Source: JARKPK01 sp964631235
GTDB taxonomy: Bacteria > Planctomycetota > Planctomycetia > Pirellulales > Thermoguttaceae
Assembly (NCBI GenBank): GCA_964631235.1
Contig: CAZVZX010000010.1
Coordinates: forward strand, 1 to 64,000
Direction of reading: 5' to 3'
Length of the DNA: 64,000 nt
This document shows, piece after piece, positions 16,229-25,824 of the stretch (its first letter is position 1; every line of letters begins with the position of its first letter). Made by a program: the position numbers and the translations under genes. The notes below the pieces were generated by a model. That model did no database searches, was not told the DNA's origin, and saw only the letters and a program-made list of their open reading frames with translations.

Positions 16229-18460
16229 TCAACGATCGCGGCGTCCGCGGTCGCGATCTCGGTCGCCGCCGCGACGTCCGCGGTCACGATCTCGGTCGCC
16301 GCCGCGGTCTCCGCCACGCTCCCGATCGCCGCCATTGGGCCGGCGTTCGCCGCCCTCGGCCGGCTCGGGCGCCAAGCCCAATTCGCGCATGGCCTGTTTG
16401 CGGCTCAACTTCACCCGGTCTTGGTCGTCGATGGCAATGACCTTCACTTTGACCGGGTCGCCCACTTTGCATACATCAGCCACCGATGAAACGTAATCGT
16501 CGGCCAATTCGCTGATGTGACACAGCCCGTCTTTGCCGGGCAAGATTTCGACGAATGCTCCGAAGTCTTTGACGCTGATCACTCGACCGTCGTAGATCTT
16601 GCCGATTTCCACCGTGGCCGTCAGGGCTTCCACTCGGGCGAGGGCCTCTTTGGCGCCCTCCATCTGCTGGCAGGCGATGGTCACTGTGCCGTCGTCTTCC
16701 ACTTCGATCAAGGCGCCGGTCGATTCTTGGATGGCGCGGATCGTCTTTCCGCCCGGCCCGATCAGCAGCCCGATCTTTTCCGGATCGATATGCGTCATAA
16801 ACAGCCGCGGCGCCCACGGCGAGATGTCGGCCCGCGGACGCGGAATGGCAGTCAGCATTTTGCGAAGGATTTCGATTCGCGCTTCGCGGGCTTGCGCCAG
16901 CGTTCCACGGATGATCTCTTCGTTGATGCCGTCGATTTTCAAGTCCAACTGGATGCCGGTAATGCCGTTTTGCGTGCCGGCGACTTTGAAATCCATGTCG
17001 CCGAAGTGGTCCTCATCGCCGATGATGTCGGTCAGCAGCACATAGCGATCAGGCTCTTTGACCAATCCGATCGAAATGCCCGCAACGGGATTCGAGATCG
17101 GCACGCCGGCGGCCATTAGGCCGAGCGTCGCCGCGCACACGGTCGCCATCGAGCTGGAGCCGTTCGATTCGAGAATGTCGGAAATGATGCGGATCGTGTA
17201 GGGGAACTTCTCCACATCGGGCAACACCGGCTTGACGCTGCGTTCGGCCAGGGCCCCATGCCCGATCTCGCGTCGGCCCGGCCCGCGAATCGGTCGAACT
17301 TCGCCGACGCTGAACGACGGGAAGTAGTAGTGCAGCATGAACTTCTGCGAGTACTCCTCGACCAGTCCATCGACGCGCTGCTCGTCGCGTCCGGTGCCGA
17401 GGGTGACGGTGACCAGCGACTGTGTTTCGCCCCGCTGGAACAGGGCCGAACCGTGAACGCGGGGCAGCAGATCGACACGGCACTCGATCGGACGAAGCGT
17501 TTTCGCATCGCGCCCGTCGGGGCGGGTGCCCGAAAGAATCAGGTCGCGCACAACGCGCGCTTCCAACTGATGCCACGCGGCCGCAAACGCCTCCGGCGAC
17601 ACCGGCGTTTCGCTTTCAACGGCGAGGATTTCGGCGGCGGCGCGCTCGCGCACGGCGGCGCACGCTTCGGCGCGGGCTTGTTTGCCTTCGGTCCGTTTTG
17701 CTTCGCGGAAGGCCTCGTAGTAGCGATCCGTCAGCAGCTTGAGCAGATCGTCGTTCGAAGCGGCGACGAACGGCGGCTTGACCACGCCCAACTGCGCGGC
17801 CAATTCCTCCTGCATCGCACAAATCTCGCGGATGTACGAATGCGCCTCGATAATCGCTTCCGCCATGCGGCTTTCAGGCAGCTCGCGGGCGAAGCCTTCG
17901 ATCATCAAGATCGATTCCTTGCTGCCGGAAACGATCAGGTCCAAATCGCTCGATTCCAGTTGATCGTGCGTGGGGAAGGGCGTCCACTGGCCATCGATCA
18001 ACCCCAAACGGACCGATCCGATCGGGCCGAGAAACGGCAGAGGCGAGATCGTCAACGAGGTGCTGGCGCCGATCATCGCCGGCACATCGCCGTCGTTCTG
18101 CCGGTCACTGGAAAGAACAAAGGACTGAATCTGCACCTCGTCGCGGAAGCCCTTGGGGAACAAGGGCCGAATCGGGCGATCCATCAGCCGCGCGGTCAGC
18201 GTTTCTTTGACCGTGGGACGGCCCTCGCGCTTCATGAAGCCGCCGGGAAACTTGCCGGCGGCCGCAACGCGTTCGCGATAGTCGCACGTCAGCGGGAAGA
18301 AATCGCCGCCCCCAACTCGTGCCGGACCGGTGGCGGCCGCGGTCAATACGACCGTATCGGCATAACGCACCAAACAACTGCCCGCCGCCTGCTTCGCCAA
18401 TTCTCCTGTTTCGATCGATAACGTCGATGCGCCGATCTTGCGTTCAACTCGTGCTTTCAA
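16229..18460 (-). CDS. pnp: polynucleotide phosphorylase
   Basis: The 743-residue protein has two RNase PH-like halves: the first opens ARVERKIGASTLSIETGELA and the second is marked by RPDGRDAKTLRPIECRV and a GSALFQRGETQ segment. The KH domain carries IGLLIGPGGKTIRAIQ (about residues 560-575) and the S1 domain GRVISVKDFGAFVEILPG. It degrades RNA 3' to 5' by phosphorolysis. The last ~45 residues are an unusual Arg/Asp/Gly repeat tail, probably RNA-binding or disordered. TTG at 18458-18460 is chosen since AGGA lies upstream and the family begins at this point; an ATG seven codons earlier (18481) lacks a binding site but is possible. It is downstream of rpsO, the classic arrangement. Confidence 0.95.
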   Translation of the reverse strand: MKARVERKIGASTLSIETGELAKQAAGSCLVRYADTVVLTAAATGPARVGGGDFFPLTCDYRERVAAAGKFPGGFMKREGRPTVKETLTARLMDRPIRPLFPKGFRDEVQIQSFVLSSDRQNDGDVPAMIGASTSLTISPLPFLGPIGSVRLGLIDGQWTPFPTHDQLESSDLDLIVSGSKESILMIEGFARELPESRMAEAIIEAHSYIREICAMQEELAAQLGVVKPPFVAASNDDLLKLLTDRYYEAFREAKRTEGKQARAEACAAVRERAAAEILAVESETPVSPEAFAAAWHQLEARVVRDLILSGTRPDGRDAKTLRPIECRVDLLPRVHGSALFQRGETQSLVTVTLGTGRDEQRVDGLVEEYSQKFMLHYYFPSFSVGEVRPIRGPGRREIGHGALAERSVKPVLPDVEKFPYTIRIISDILESNGSSSMATVCAATLGLMAAGVPISNPVAGISIGLVKEPDRYVLLTDIIGDEDHFGDMDFKVAGTQNGITGIQLDLKIDGINEEIIRGTLAQAREARIEILRKMLTAIPRPRADISPWAPRLFMTHIDPEKIGLLIGPGGKTIRAIQESTGALIEVEDDGTVTIACQQMEGAKEALARVEALTATVEIGKIYDGRVISVKDFGAFVEILPGKDGLCHISELADDYVSSVADVCKVGDPVKVKVIAIDDQDRVKLSRKQAMRELGLAPEPAEGGERRPNGGDRERGGDRGGDRDRDRGRRGGDRDRDRGRRDR

Positions 18461-18947
18461 TGGATTTTCCTGCCTTCCCATGAATGACGTTGGGGCTCGC
18501 GCCGTATGCGGGAATCGACCGCGAAGCGATTTCTATCGGGGCGGTTGCCACTGGACGAAAGCCGCCCGCCGCCCACCAGCAGAACCACGCTCGACGAAGA
18601 ACGGGGCGCACAGGCCGGGCCCATCAGAGCGGACGCAGACCGGGCCGTCGAAATGGGGCTCCGCAGCAACCAACGGACGCCCCCCGGCTCGGCCGCGAAA
18701 CCGCATTGAGCCGAGAACCAGACTGCACGTCCGCGCACCAATCGCCCCGGCTCGAAAAGCAGACCACTCCGGAGCACACACCGATGCACAATCCCGATTC
18801 GCCGCGACGACAGTCGTTACGCCGCCCGACTGCAACAGAAACCAAACCGCCGCACGCAACGCACCCAAGGGCGCTGTTGAGATCCTTGCGCTGATCTACC
18901 AACGACCAATACAAGGCGACGACGCCCGTACCGGGCCAACCGACCCG
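18461..18947. other. long gap between rpsO and pnp
   Basis: About 490 bases separate rpsO from pnp, much more than in enterobacteria. No gene-like frame was recognised. It may carry pnp leader structure for autoregulation, but no stem was fixed. Confidence 0.4.
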
Positions 18948-19217
18948 CTACTTACGCAAATCGAGACGACGGATCACATCCAGATAGCGATCGGGGCTGA
19001 CTCGTTTGAGATAGTCGAGCAACCGGCGGCGGCGACTTACCAACATCAACAGACTCCGCCGGCATGCGTAGTCCTTCTTGTGCGACTGCAAATGCTCGGT
19101 CAACCCGTTGATCCGCGTGGTCAACAAGGCGATCTGCACCTCCGGAGAACCGGTGTCCCCGTCCTTCCGGCGGAAGTCTCCAATCACTGCCTGTTTGCGC
19201 TCTTTAGTGATAGTCAT
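18948..19217 (-). CDS. rpsO: 30S ribosomal protein S15
   Basis: The 89-residue protein is the expected length and matches S15 throughout: KDGDTGSPEVQIALLTTRIN, then LTEHLQSHKKDYACRRSLL, RRRRLLDYLK and a RYLDVIRRLDLRK end. It binds the 16S rRNA central domain and nucleates the platform. pnp follows on the same strand. Confidence 0.97.
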   Translation of the reverse strand: MTITKERKQAVIGDFRRKDGDTGSPEVQIALLTTRINGLTEHLQSHKKDYACRRSLLMLVSRRRRLLDYLKRVSPDRYLDVIRRLDLRK

Positions 19218-19590
19218 CTGCTACCGCGACTGCTGCTGCCTCGGTCGGCCCGGTCTGCTTCGGCGGACGAAGCACGATCCTCCCACCGTACTTGAAACGA
19301 ACCCTAATACCTACAACCTCTTTTACCCACTACCGAAACCCATAGTCTAGCAGTTCCCGCACGAATTGCAACCCTGCCGGCCGCCTTTCCGTTGAGCCAA
19401 ACGGGATTGCGTCTGATTGGCCGAACGACATCACGACTTCGCCGGCCACCCCTTTTTGCCGCTGCCGGAACCATCATCGCCTCGGGTACAGCAGTGATGG
19501 CGGCTTCGCGCGGAAGGCCCAGAAACGGCCGCCCCCCTGAATAGCCTGATTCACCCTTCAACACGACGCGGTTCGACTGAGCAACGTTGT
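19218..19590. other. gap between pyrE and rpsO
   Basis: 373 bases. No gene recognised. Positions 19300-19350 are comparatively AT-rich and could hold the rpsO promoter; boxes could not be fixed. Confidence 0.4.
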
Positions 19591-20148
19591 TCAACTGGTT
19601 GGTGGTTCAATACCGAAATCTCGAATCGTCAACAGGCTTTCGAACGGATACCCTTTTGCCGCAAACGCGGCCGCGCCGCCCTCCATTCGATCGATAACTG
19701 CCAATACTCCAACCACTTTCAGTCCGAAGGCCTCGACCCGCTCAATCGCCTGAAGCGACGAACCGCCCGTGGTAACCACGTCTTCGACAATCATGACCCG
19801 TTGGCCCGGCGTTACGGGCCCCTCGACGTACTGCTTGGTGCCGTGCCCCTTCGGTTCTTTGCGCACCATGAAGCCCTGCAGTTGCAGTCCGCGGACCCCG
19901 GCAATGGTCACAATCGCTGCGGTGATGGGATCGGCCCCAATCGACATTCCGCCGACGGCGTCGGGCAGGCCTTTGGCAACCATGAGGTCGAGCAAGCCTT
20001 CGCCGATGAGTCGCGCGCCGACAGCGTCGAGCGTAACCTGTTTTCCGTCAAGATAATACGTCGCCTTGCGACCCGACGCCAACGTAAAGTCGCCGAACTT
20101 CAATGCCCGGTGGCGGACCAAATCGATCAGTGCTTGCCGCTCGTACAT
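19591..20148 (-). CDS. pyrE: orotate phosphoribosyltransferase
   Basis: The 185-residue protein contains the orotate-binding start (GDFTLASGRKATYYLDGKQV) and the catalytic KEPKGHGTKQYVEG loop. The PRPP-binding motif VMIVEDVVTTGGSSLQAIE lies at about residues 120-138. It makes orotidine 5'-phosphate from orotate and PRPP in pyrimidine synthesis. ATG at 20146-20148 with AGGTGA upstream is taken rather than an upstream in-frame extension to 20319. purD diverges from it, 450 bases away. Confidence 0.95.
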   Translation of the reverse strand: MYERQALIDLVRHRALKFGDFTLASGRKATYYLDGKQVTLDAVGARLIGEGLLDLMVAKGLPDAVGGMSIGADPITAAIVTIAGVRGLQLQGFMVRKEPKGHGTKQYVEGPVTPGQRVMIVEDVVTTGGSSLQAIERVEAFGLKVVGVLAVIDRMEGGAAAFAAKGYPFESLLTIRDFGIEPPTS

Positions 20149-20598
20149 AAGATCACCTAATCCCTTTCGGCGTTGGATGTTGAGTTGCTGCGTCTTGCAA
20201 ATGCGAAGAATCGCGCCTTCCGTTGCTCTCTCGATGACAGGTGTCGTTCGGGCATCGCCGCCAATGGAGGCCATGCCGAGCGGACGACCATCGGCAGAGA
20301 CTACCGCGCGCCACCGCAACGGAAAAGGGGTGCGCTGCGTTTCGGGAGATTGGTGTCTCGCCCCGGGCAGCCTGTGGAATCATCGGGGAGGCGGTCCGGT
20401 TCGAGCCTCGAATTCAAGCGAAAGACGCCGAACGGACCGCAACGGCGAGACCAACTGCTCGGCCGGGTGACCTGTGTGCATTGTCTTTCCGAGTTCGAAT
20501 ACTTAGAATCGGCCTTTCGAGTAAACGAAATAAACGGTACGTCTCCGCCCGGCGGCACGACAGCCGCTGCGGCGAAAACAATCGTTGAGCAATCGAGC
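20149..20598. other. divergent promoter region of pyrE and purD
   Basis: 450 bases between two nucleotide-synthesis genes. Both gene frames stay open into it, but the predicted residues are not protein-like. No PurR-type box or riboswitch was recognised by eye. Confidence 0.45.
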
Positions 20599-21897
20599 AT
20601 GAGCGTGAACGTTTTGGTGATCGGCAGCGGCGGACGCGAGCACGCATTGGCGTGGAAGATCAAGCAAAGCCCGCAGGCCGGGCGGGTGTTCGTCGCCCCG
20701 GGCAATGCAGGCACGGCGCGCGACGCGGAGAATGTACCGATTGCCGTCGATCAGTTCGATCGACTCATCGAATTCGCCCGGCAGAACCAAGTGGGACTGA
20801 CGGTGGTCGGCCCCGAGGCACCGCTGGCGGCGGGCATTGTCGATGCCTTCGAAGCATCGGGCCTGAAGGTGTTCGGCCCGAGCAAAGCAGCCGCGGAATT
20901 GGAAGCCAGCAAGGTGTTTTGCAAGAACCTGCTGCACACGGCCGACGTGCCGACGGCCGAGTTCCAAGTGTTCGATCGCCCGGAGCACGCGATTCACTTT
21001 TTAGAGCAGCGGAACGATGTGCCCATGGTCGTCAAGGCCGACGGTTTGGCCGCCGGCAAGGGCGTGGTGGTGTGCAATAACCGCGCCGAGGCCATAGAAG
21101 CAGTCGAGCAGATTGCGCGGCAAAAGGTGTTCGGCGAGGCCGGCAACCGCGTGGTGATTGAGGAACGGCTTGTCGGGCAAGAGGCCAGCGTGTTGGCGAT
21201 TACCGACGGGCGGACAATTGTTACCTTGCCGCCCGCCCAAGACCACAAACCGGCCGGCGACGGCGACACGGGGCCGAACACCGGCGGAATGGGCGCCTAT
21301 TGCCCGGCCCCGGTAGTGAACGAAGAAACCCTGCATTGGATCGAGGAACGGGTGTTGGTGCCCACGGTGCATGCGATGAAGCGGGCGCGTCGGCCGTTTC
21401 GGGGCGTGCTTTATGCCGGGTTGATGCTCACGGCGCAAGGCCCGAAGGTGCTCGAATACAACGCGCGTTTCGGCGATCCGGAATGCCAACCGCTATTGAT
21501 GCGGCTGAAGACCGATCTGCTGGAACTTCTGCTGGCGGCGCAGGCCGGGCGACTGGAGCAGTTCGGCCCGCTCCAGTGGGACCCGCGGCCGGCCGTGTGC
21601 GTGGTGATGGCCGCCGCGGGGTATCCGGGCCCATATCGCAAAGGCGACGCGATTCGCGGCATCGACGAGGCCGACGCAATGGAGAATGTCAAGGTGTTTC
21701 ACGCGGGGACGGCCTGCGATTCGTCGGGACAAGTGATCACCGCGGGCGGCCGCGTGCTGGGCGTAACTGCCCTCGGCGACAATTTGGCGCTGGCGAAGCT
21801 GAACGCATATCGGGCGGTCAAGCCGATTCGCTGGACGGGCGCCTGGTGCCGCAAAGACATCGCCGACAAAGGGATCGCCGCTTCTCAAACCGGCTGA
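20599..21897 (+). CDS. purD: phosphoribosylamine-glycine ligase
   Basis: The 432-residue protein matches PurD from the first strand (VNVLVIGSGGREHALAWKI) through GPEAPLAAGIVD and the ATP-grasp segment (VVKADGLAAGKGVVV, then VVIEERLVGQEASVLAI). The metal/substrate end GVLYAGLMLT..ARFGDPECQ is present. It makes glycinamide ribonucleotide in purine synthesis. ATG at 20599 is placed by family alignment; the Shine-Dalgarno is weak. A 142-codon upstream extension is rejected. Confidence 0.96.
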   Translation: MSVNVLVIGSGGREHALAWKIKQSPQAGRVFVAPGNAGTARDAENVPIAVDQFDRLIEFARQNQVGLTVVGPEAPLAAGIVDAFEASGLKVFGPSKAAAELEASKVFCKNLLHTADVPTAEFQVFDRPEHAIHFLEQRNDVPMVVKADGLAAGKGVVVCNNRAEAIEAVEQIARQKVFGEAGNRVVIEERLVGQEASVLAITDGRTIVTLPPAQDHKPAGDGDTGPNTGGMGAYCPAPVVNEETLHWIEERVLVPTVHAMKRARRPFRGVLYAGLMLTAQGPKVLEYNARFGDPECQPLLMRLKTDLLELLLAAQAGRLEQFGPLQWDPRPAVCVVMAAAGYPGPYRKGDAIRGIDEADAMENVKVFHAGTACDSSGQVITAGGRVLGVTALGDNLALAKLNAYRAVKPIRWTGAWCRKDIADKGIAASQTG

Positions 21898-21900
21898 AGG

Positions 21901-21985
21901 AACCGCGACGAACGGAAAGCGGTTCAAACCGGTATAACGCGCCATCGGCCGCTTCGCTGCGCCCGCGGGCGCTTTCGCAATCGGG
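21901..21985 (+). repeat. dispersed ~90-bp palindromic repeat, copy 2
   Basis: It starts 4 bases after the purD stop with AACCGC, a spacer, and GCGGTT (arms of a small hairpin). It then continues with ATCGGCCGCTTCGCTGCGCC and ends GCTTTCGCAATCGG, a second palindromic part. The whole block recurs at 47444-47534 in the same orientation and inverted at 28163 and 33884. It lies between convergent genes, where it may also act as a transcription barrier. Confidence 0.75.
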
Positions 21986-22089
21986 TAGAACGATTCAGCC
22001 GTAGCGGCAGACGGCGGCATGAAGACGAGTTCGCCGCTGGGCCGGACTTCGGGCCACAGACACTGCCGCCGGATGGGCTGTTCGTGCGG

Positions 22090-24606
22090 CTATTCGTAGT
22101 GCAGCGCGCTGGCCAGATCCAGCCGCGCGGCCCGTTCAGCCGGAAGCCAAGCCGCGATCAGCACGATCACCAAGCCGACGCCGATCATCGCCAAGTACCA
22201 CATGGGCCGGAAGATGAAGGGCACCGGGTGGCCGATCGATTGCATCATCGCCATGTGCATGAAGTAAGCGGTGATCAGTCCGCCGATGGCGCCGGTGATC
22301 AGCCCGGCCAGCCCGATGATGCCCGCCTGGGTAAACACGAGCGATCGCACTTGCCCGCGCGTCATGGCGACGATGCGAAGCATGCCCAGTTCGCGGGTTT
22401 GTTCCAGCACGTTCATCGTCAGCGTGTTGAACACGCCGATCGCGGCCACAGCGAAGCACACGACGATCGTGCCCCAAAGGCCGGCCTCGATGCCGCGGAT
22501 CATGCCGTCGATCATCGTGGCCAGGTCGGCGAAGGAATGAAGCACCACGCCGTACTTTTCGCAGATGGGCCGCAATTGGGCCTCGACCGCCGACCGCTGG
22601 TTGGGCAGCGCCTTGATGACGAATGCATCGATTCCATCAACATTGAGCAACCGTTTGGCGGTGCCGCGCTCCATGTAGATGGCCAACCCGCCGACGAGAT
22701 ACTCGTTGCTTAGCGCGGCCACGCGCACCCGTTGGACGCCCTGCCGGGTTTCGATCGGGATTTCGTCGCCGGCGTTGATCTTCGCCCGTTGCGCCAACAC
22801 GGTGCCCACAATCACTTCCCCTTGGAAAAGCCGTTGGAGCACTTCGCCGGGATCGGCGCCGCGCAGGTCTAACGTCAGCGGCTGATCGGGACGGAAATCG
22901 CGGACAATCACCACCACCTGCTGCCCGGCCGCGTCGGCCTGAAGAAACTTGGCCGAGGTGAGTCGCTCGATTCCCTCGACCCGGGCGAGCTCTTCGCCCA
23001 TTTCGTCGGGGATGTTGGCCGATTCGGCGCCGGTCATGTCGGGCATCATGGCGCGGATGAAAAAGTCGCCGACCAACGTGCGCTCGTACCACTGGCGGGT
23101 ATCGTGAGTGCTGTCGAGGATGGCGTTCGCCATGCCCAACCCGGTGCTGGTGGCGATGAACAGCACGCCGACGGTCAGCGACGACCGCACGCGATGGCGA
23201 AGGATTTCTCGATGGGCGAGCCTCGCCTTGATCTGAAGGAACGGAGTAAGCAGCCAACTGAGCGATTCGGTGAAGAACGAAAGCACCTCGGGCGTCAGCA
23301 GCACAAAGCCGATCATGATCACGCCGGCGGCGTAGGTGCCGACTTCGATCGGCAGCCAAGCGGCAAGCCCGGCGGCAAGCACAGCCGAGCCGACAAATAC
23401 CATCACGAACCCGGCGATGGTCGTGCGCCGACTATGGCCGTGAACATCGGTCTTCAACACCGGCGACAGGCCCTCGAGCGGCGAAAGCCGGGCGGCGACG
23501 ATCGTCGGCACAATCGCCCCCAGGGCCGAAAGCAACAGCCCGAAGGCGAACGCCGAAACGATCGGCACCCAGGTGATCTTCATCGGAGGCTGATGCACTT
23601 GCATCAAGCGGCTGAGCGCCTCGCCCAGCCCGAACGCGCCGAGCAGTCCCAGACCGATTCCCAACAGCGACCCGACGATGCCGAACACCAGGCTTTCACC
23701 GAGAACCAACCGACCCAATTGCTGACGGGTGGCGCCCACGCAGCGCATGACGGCCAACTGCTGGCGCCGCTCGCCGATGCTCATCAAAAAGGTGTTGAGG
23801 ATGATGAACGCCGCGGACAGCAGGGCGAAGGCCGTAATCCATTGCAGCGCCTGCTGGCTGGCGTTGAGCGTTTCGTCCATGATTTGCGTGCGGACCGCGG
23901 GCCGCCTCGCTTGCAACTCGGGCGGCAGTACGGCGGAAAGCCGCTCGATGACGTCCGCCTCGTCCGCATGATCGGCCACGACGATCTGGATCGATTCGAC
24001 TTGGCCGCGGGCGCGGAAGTATTGTTGGGCGCGATCGAGCGGCAGGAACATCACGCCGGCGAGCCGCAAGGCGTCAGAGCCTTCCACCTTCAGCAGCCCG
24101 ACTAATTCCAGTTCGCGGCCGCCGTCGCGGGTGAGGATGCGGGCGCGATCGCCCAGCTTCAGTCCCAGGCTGCGGGCGAACTGCATTTCCATCGCCATGC
24201 CCGCTTCGCGCGGTCGCGGCATGCGGCCTTCGGCAAACTGGTAGGTGCGGATGGCGCCGTCGCGATCGGGATCGACGCCTAGGGCCAGCAACTTCACCCG
24301 CCCGCGATCGTGGAACAAGATCGTCGGCCGCTGCAAGATCGGCGCTGCAGCCGCCACGCCGGAAACCGCCTCGATCCGCTGCAACTGGTCGGCATCGAAC
24401 AAGCCGCCGCCGCGCGGAACGACTTCCAGCGCCGTTTTCCCGGTGACCGTCGAGAACAGCTCGTAGTACGCGCTTCGCGTCGTCGAGGTGGCGACAATCA
24501 CCGCCACGACGAGGGCCACGCCCAACACGATGCTCGTCAAGGTCAGCAAACTGCGCAACGGCCGATGCCGCGCATGGCGGAGACTGAATTTCCAGAGGAC
24601 TCTCAC
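22090..24606 (-). CDS. ABC transporter permease, MacB/FtsX type
   Basis: The 838-residue protein has an N-terminal span (TSIVLGVALVVAVIVA), a large extracytoplasmic MacB-like domain, a three-span FtsX block (from AFIILNTFLMSIGERRQQLAVMR, about residue 265), a second extracytoplasmic domain, and a second FtsX block near the C terminus (LTMNVLEQTRELGMLRIVAM). The GERRQQLAVMRCVGA and RELGMLR segments are the coupling helices for the ATPase. Start is GTG at 24604-24606, immediately next to the stop of the ATPase gene, so translation is coupled. The two form an exporter or lipoprotein-release-type complex of the inner membrane; the cargo is unknown. Confidence 0.92.
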   Translation of the reverse strand: MRVLWKFSLRHARHRPLRSLLTLTSIVLGVALVVAVIVATSTTRSAYYELFSTVTGKTALEVVPRGGGLFDADQLQRIEAVSGVAAAAPILQRPTILFHDRGRVKLLALGVDPDRDGAIRTYQFAEGRMPRPREAGMAMEMQFARSLGLKLGDRARILTRDGGRELELVGLLKVEGSDALRLAGVMFLPLDRAQQYFRARGQVESIQIVVADHADEADVIERLSAVLPPELQARRPAVRTQIMDETLNASQQALQWITAFALLSAAFIILNTFLMSIGERRQQLAVMRCVGATRQQLGRLVLGESLVFGIVGSLLGIGLGLLGAFGLGEALSRLMQVHQPPMKITWVPIVSAFAFGLLLSALGAIVPTIVAARLSPLEGLSPVLKTDVHGHSRRTTIAGFVMVFVGSAVLAAGLAAWLPIEVGTYAAGVIMIGFVLLTPEVLSFFTESLSWLLTPFLQIKARLAHREILRHRVRSSLTVGVLFIATSTGLGMANAILDSTHDTRQWYERTLVGDFFIRAMMPDMTGAESANIPDEMGEELARVEGIERLTSAKFLQADAAGQQVVVIVRDFRPDQPLTLDLRGADPGEVLQRLFQGEVIVGTVLAQRAKINAGDEIPIETRQGVQRVRVAALSNEYLVGGLAIYMERGTAKRLLNVDGIDAFVIKALPNQRSAVEAQLRPICEKYGVVLHSFADLATMIDGMIRGIEAGLWGTIVVCFAVAAIGVFNTLTMNVLEQTRELGMLRIVAMTRGQVRSLVFTQAGIIGLAGLITGAIGGLITAYFMHMAMMQSIGHPVPFIFRPMWYLAMIGVGLVIVLIAAWLPAERAARLDLASALHYE

Positions 24607-25320
24607 TTAACGTCGCTCCATCGCGGAATCGTTGTGAACAACGTCTTCGATCAAGCCGTCGCCCAAATGGATGACGCGGTCGGCCTGCGCCGCCACATCG
24701 GGATCGTGCGTAACCATCACCATCGTTTGCCGCTGTTCGTCAACCAGCTTCCGCAAGATGCGAACGACTCGCTGCCCGTTGGCGCTGTCGAGGTTGCCGG
24801 TCGGCTCGTCGGCCAAAAGGATCGCCGGCTCGATGACCAGCGCCCGGGCAATCGCCACCCGCTGTTGTTCGCCGCCCGACATTTGAGCGGGCAAATGCGT
24901 GCGCCGGTTGGCCATGCCCACCAGCTCCAGCTTTTCGACGGCGCGGCGGACCGCCTCGGCATGAGAGACGCCGTCAAGCTCCAGCGGCAAGGCGACGTTT
25001 TCCTCGGCCGACAGAATCGGCAGCAAATTGAACGACTGGAAGATGAAGCCGATGCGGCGGCGGCGGATCAGCGTCCGTTGATCGTCGGTCGTATGCGCCA
25101 GGTCTTTGCCTTCGAGAAGGATTTCGCCTTCGGTCGGCAGATCGACTCCGCCCAACAAGTGCAGCAACGTGCTCTTGCCCGACCCCGATCGGCCCATAAT
25201 CGCCACGAAGTCGCCGCGCCGCACGCGGAGATCGACCCCGCGGAGTGCCTCGACCAGCGATTCCCCCTCGCCATACGAGCGTTTGACGCCGCGGGCTTCC
25301 AGTACGATTTCGTTTTCCAT
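24607..25320 (-). CDS. ABC transporter ATP-binding protein, LolD/MacB type
   Basis: The 237-residue protein has Walker A GRSGSGKS (about residues 42-49), a Q loop (FIFQSFNLLP), signature MSGGEQQRVAIARAL, Walker B AILLADEPTG and the switch His in VMVTHDPDVA. The length and the DLAHTTDDQRTLIRRRRIGF segment fit the LolD/MacB group. It powers the permease encoded directly downstream. ATG at 25318-25320 begins the family region; the upstream in-frame part is not protein-like. Confidence 0.95.
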   Translation of the reverse strand: MENEIVLEARGVKRSYGEGESLVEALRGVDLRVRRGDFVAIMGRSGSGKSTLLHLLGGVDLPTEGEILLEGKDLAHTTDDQRTLIRRRRIGFIFQSFNLLPILSAEENVALPLELDGVSHAEAVRRAVEKLELVGMANRRTHLPAQMSGGEQQRVAIARALVIEPAILLADEPTGNLDSANGQRVVRILRKLVDEQRQTMVMVTHDPDVAAQADRVIHLGDGLIEDVVHNDSAMERR

Positions 25321-25824
25321 TGAGGTATTTCGTCTTCTTCTTGCACCGGGCGGCGCACGCCATGAGCGCGGGAACCGACAGCCTTCGCCGCCGCCTGACT
25401 TCGACACAGGGCAGCCGCCCGCTCTTCGCGCCGCAATGGGCATCGGGCCGGAAGGATTCAACTTCAATCTAACGAAGCCCGAGCAGTTTGACTATCGGTT
25501 GCGGCCCGATTCCGCCCGGTTCGACGCCGCATCGTCTTCAAACTGCGGAATCTGTAGCGATCGCCTGCGACTTGTCGGCCTCGCCTCGGTCTTGCCGGCA
25601 GACGCCGTTGAACGTGCAACGCAAATCGCCGACAACGCCGGCATTGCAAATCGCAAATACCGGCGGTTAGAGCGGTTAAACTGTGCTGCGCCGAACGGCG
25701 GCTTGTTGCATGTCGCCGTTCGGGCAGGCCCGGGGCCAACGTGCGTCTTGCAAGCGCGCACGTAGTGGGCTCAACGAAAACGCGCACTCGCTCGAAAGAC
25801 GGCGGGCCGCAAACGCAACGCGAT
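25321..25824. other. gap between EF-G paralogue and ABC operon
   Basis: 504 bases with no recognised gene. It should contain the ABC operon promoter; nothing firm was seen. Confidence 0.45.

Noticed and set aside
20173..20598. 142-residue N-terminal extension of PurD
   Set aside because: PurD begins at the VLVIGSGGREHA strand; the upstream part is not protein-like and overlaps the pyrE control region.
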